64,000 bases of DNA from Plicaturopsis crispa FD-325 SS-3 (taxonomy: Eukaryota > Basidiomycota > Agaricomycetes > Amylocorticiales > Amylocorticiaceae): assembly GCA_000827205.1 (NCBI GenBank), contig KN832565.1:747656-811655 (forward strand), read 5' to 3'. A program made the translations under genes and the position numbers. This document shows, one piece after another, positions 62,098 through 64,000 of the stretch; within the stretch, counting starts at the first letter, position 1; each line of letters begins with the position of its first letter. Under the pieces are notes generated by a model. That model saw only the letters and a program-made list of their open reading frames with translations, made no database searches and was not told where the DNA came from.

Positions 62098-64000
62098 TCA
62101 TAGCTCCATCTTCATCTGGCTGCTGACCTGCCCGCTCGACGCAGGCGACGGCGTGCCCTTCGCAGCAGTAGGCGACACGGGCCCAGAGTTCGTATTCGAG
62201 TTGACGGGCGCGTTCGAGTTGGTGGGATGGATGACTTCGGATAGTTTTGACCGCGAGGGCGGAGAGGTGGAGCGGCTCGTGTCGACTTGCATGCGCTCAC
62301 GCTCGCGTTCGCGGTCCTCCTGCACTGCCGCGGGAGAAGGCGCGCTCGACGACGGGGAGAGCGTGGCGATGGGAGGCAGCGCGACAGACCCTGACGGGCC
62401 GCCGTTACCTGATAGGCCGGTGCCAACAGGACGTGGGTGCGGAGGGAGGACGGCGGGGAGCGCAGGGGGGCTGGCAGGGTACGACGTCGACGGGTCCTGC
62501 GTATGTCGTGCTTCGGGGGAGTGCGACGCTGGCTGCGTGCGGAATGGTATGGGCGAAGGCCGCGTCGAGGGGATCGGGGTGCGACGCCCGACAGATGCAG
62601 ACGATTCTCTGCGCCGCATGACATCCATGCGCGTGCGCTTGGTCTCCACACCGTCGTCCGCACCAGGGCTATGTGGCCGTTTCAGAGAATCCAGACTCGA
62701 TGGCGCCGGGGACGCGCGACTGCGTGTAGACGAGACGGAACCGCGGTGAGAGATCGAGGCGCGCGGGGAGGGCCTGCTGCCAGCTGAGATGGTCGGCGAG
62801 TGCCCTCCATCACCCGATGCAGCCTCAGGACCACGGTAGCCGGTGCCCGCTGCGAGACCCATCAACGCATCCGCCACACCCTCGTCGTAGTCCTCGTCAA
62901 CAACCCGTGCAGGCGGGCGCGCACTAGTGGGCGAGGGCTGGATCGACCGATTCGACGACGAGCCATTCGAGCTCGTCTCCGGCGTATCCTTATACGACTT
63001 GTACGGCGCCGACATCGCCCCGCGCTCTCCCCCAGCCAACGCGTCCGCCCTCGCCTTCTCCTCCTTCTCCTTCTTCGTCGCGCGCTTCTTGCGCTCCTTC
63101 TTCGGCGCCGCGTCCCCAGCGAGCGACTGCGTGTCCGACTCCTTGTTGCTGTTGTTGTCCTTGGCAGGCGCGCGCCGCCGCCGGTCCTTCTGCTCAGTCG
63201 GACGGGGGCTCTCCGACCCGCGCACGCTCCCCCGCACGGGGCCCCGCGCGCTCTCAGGCGAACCCCCGTACCGCGGCTCCTCCCGCTCATACGTCTGCTC
63301 CCGCGCGTCGAACCGCGGGTCGTACCGCCGCGACGCTGGAGGCTCGTGCTGCCGTGACGCTGCTGGCTCGTGCTGCAGCCGCAACGCCGGCTCGTGCTGC
63401 TGTGGCGGCGGCGGAGGGGGAGAGTGCCGCGACTGCTGCGACGGGTGCGGCTTCGCCTCCCAGTACGGCCTCGGCGTCTCGCGTACATGCGCCTCCCTCG
63501 GTGACGTGCTGAGACTGTGGTCTCTCGGCGAACGCGTCGAGGCGTAGTACCCCTGCTGCGACGCATGCGCGCTGTACTCCCTCGCCCCGCGCCCACGCTC
63601 CCCACGCTCGCGCTCGCGCTCCCACTCCGCGGGCCCGTACCGCCGCTCCCACCCGGGCTGCTCGACGGGGCGGCTGGGCTCGTGCGTGCCGGGGCGGCTA
63701 GGCCCGTGCTCGACCGGGCGGCTGGGCCCATGCTCGACGGGGCGGGCGGGCTCGTGCGCGTAGACGCGCGGCGAGCGGTACTGCTGGAACGCCGGCGGCG
63801 GGGGCGGCGGGGACATCGACGGCGTGCGCGTGCGCAGGGGCCGGTTCAGGTACACGTCCCCGCCACCGCTAGCGTTGGGGGCCTCAGTGGGCAGCGGCAC
63901 GGGATGGTGCAGCAGTAGGTTCTGCCCGCGCGCCGGTGGCGGGCCGTTCGTCGAGTACGGGCGGTCGTTCGGCGCGTTCGCGTACGGGCGATCGACGTAC
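62098..64000 (-). CDS. Large disordered proline/serine-rich protein, C-terminal part (incomplete)
   Basis: The frame is open from the right edge (reading PARGQNLLLHHPVPLPTEAP) to a stop at 62098-62100, so more than 630 C-terminal residues are seen and the start is outside. The protein is rich in Pro, Ser, Arg and Gly. It contains tandem H-E/G-P-S-R-P-V units (about 63655-63760), runs of Q-H-E-P, a strongly lysine-rich patch (KKERKKRATKKEKEEKARAD), and many S-P sites, ending SSQMKMEL. I do not recognise a domain. The style would suit the tail of a nuclear co-regulator such as a Cyc8/Ssn6 homologue, but that is a guess from composition and cannot be judged without the missing N-terminus. Several long antisense frames here are GC-driven shadows. 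Confidence 0.6.
   Translation of the reverse strand, partial: YVDRPYANAPNDRPYSTNGPPPARGQNLLLHHPVPLPTEAPNASGGGDVYLNRPLRTRTPSMSPPPPPPAFQQYRSPRVYAHEPARPVEHGPSRPVEHGPSRPGTHEPSRPVEQPGWERRYGPAEWERERERGERGRGAREYSAHASQQGYYASTRSPRDHSLSTSPREAHVRETPRPYWEAKPHPSQQSRHSPPPPPPQQHEPALRLQHEPAASRQHEPPASRRYDPRFDAREQTYEREEPRYGGSPESARGPVRGSVRGSESPRPTEQKDRRRRAPAKDNNSNKESDTQSLAGDAAPKKERKKRATKKEKEEKARADALAGGERGAMSAPYKSYKDTPETSSNGSSSNRSIQPSPTSARPPARVVDEDYDEGVADALMGLAAGTGYRGPEAASGDGGHSPTISAGSRPSPRASISHRGSVSSTRSRASPAPSSLDSLKRPHSPGADDGVETKRTRMDVMRRRESSASVGRRTPIPSTRPSPIPFRTQPASHSPEARHTQDPSTSYPASPPALPAVLPPHPRPVGTGLSGNGGPSGSVALPPIATLSPSSSAPSPAAVQEDRERERERMQVDTSRSTSPPSRSKLSEVIHPTNSNAPVNSNTNSGPVSPTAAKGTPSPASSGQVSSQMKMEL

Noticed and set aside
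62862-63731. Long arginine/serine-rich minus-strand frame overlapping the last gene
   Set aside because: A shifted reading of the same strand as the proline-rich protein; composition is that expected from GC-rich third positions. The other frame is longer and open to the window edge.
1-64000. CRISPR arrays, rRNA genes, LTR-bounded elements
   Set aside because: No spaced direct repeats, rRNA-like sequence or reverse-transcriptase/integrase motifs were seen.

Overview
The window looks like a gene-dense piece of a basidiomycete (probably Agaricomycete) nuclear genome. Almost every protein-coding gene is cut by many short introns of about 48-65 bp with GT...AG ends and CTRAY-like branch sites. 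Coding GC is high, and several proteins (F-box/LRR, paired HNH-like nucleases, ERF4, DENN) have the look of typical agaricomycete families. Exon models below were assembled by hand from reading frames, splice motifs and phase; nothing was searched against a database.

Layout. 0-1.5 kb: last exons of an F-box/LRR-type gene, then a patch of degenerate tandem repeats. 2-6 kb: two divergent paralogous genes with an HNH-nuclease-like domain that share three intron positions. 6.4-8.4 kb: a secreted beta-lactamase-fold hydrolase with one unusual intron donor. 9.7-11.8 kb: a NIPA-type magnesium transporter. 12.0-12.8 kb: a 781-bp non-autonomous DNA transposon with about 138-bp inverted repeats and a 9-bp target duplication (MULE-like). 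13.3-17.7 kb: a DENN-domain protein. 18.1-20.0 kb: an unrecognised gene on the minus strand. 20.6-21.8 kb: a secreted protein built from repeated, phase-symmetric exons. 22.0-33.8 kb: VPS13. 34.7-35.5 kb: a small six-exon gene that is invisible to long-ORF scans. 35.9-37.1 kb: a fatty-acid elongase.

37.1-39.6 kb: a 1.2-kb segment present twice on either side of a 20-N assembly gap, carrying an inverted-repeat element with Pol III-like boxes. 39.8-43.1 kb: a RasGAP. 44.8-47.1 kb: a type II membrane glycosyltransferase resembling O-fucosyltransferases. 47.5-48.7 kb: an unrecognised proline-rich protein. 49.2-49.8 kb: mitochondrial pyruvate carrier MPC1. 49.9-53.3 kb: DNA ligase I. 54.0-56.5 kb: an amino-acid transporter with a run of very small exons. 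57.4-59.4 kb: a mucin-like single-pass membrane protein with a 15-bp coding minisatellite. 60.2-61.5 kb: an ERF4-type palmitoyltransferase subunit. 62.1 kb to the end: the C-terminal part of a long disordered protein.

The genes do not form an obvious cluster or operon-like pathway. They are mostly housekeeping functions: membrane traffic and lipid transfer (VPS13, DENN, ELO), Ras signalling (RasGAP, ERF4), transport (NIPA, MPC1, amino acids) and replication (LIG1). The least ordinary items are the repeat-exon secreted protein, the small-exon transporter, the MULE-like element, the gap-flanking duplicated element with Pol III boxes, and the divergent HNH-like pair.
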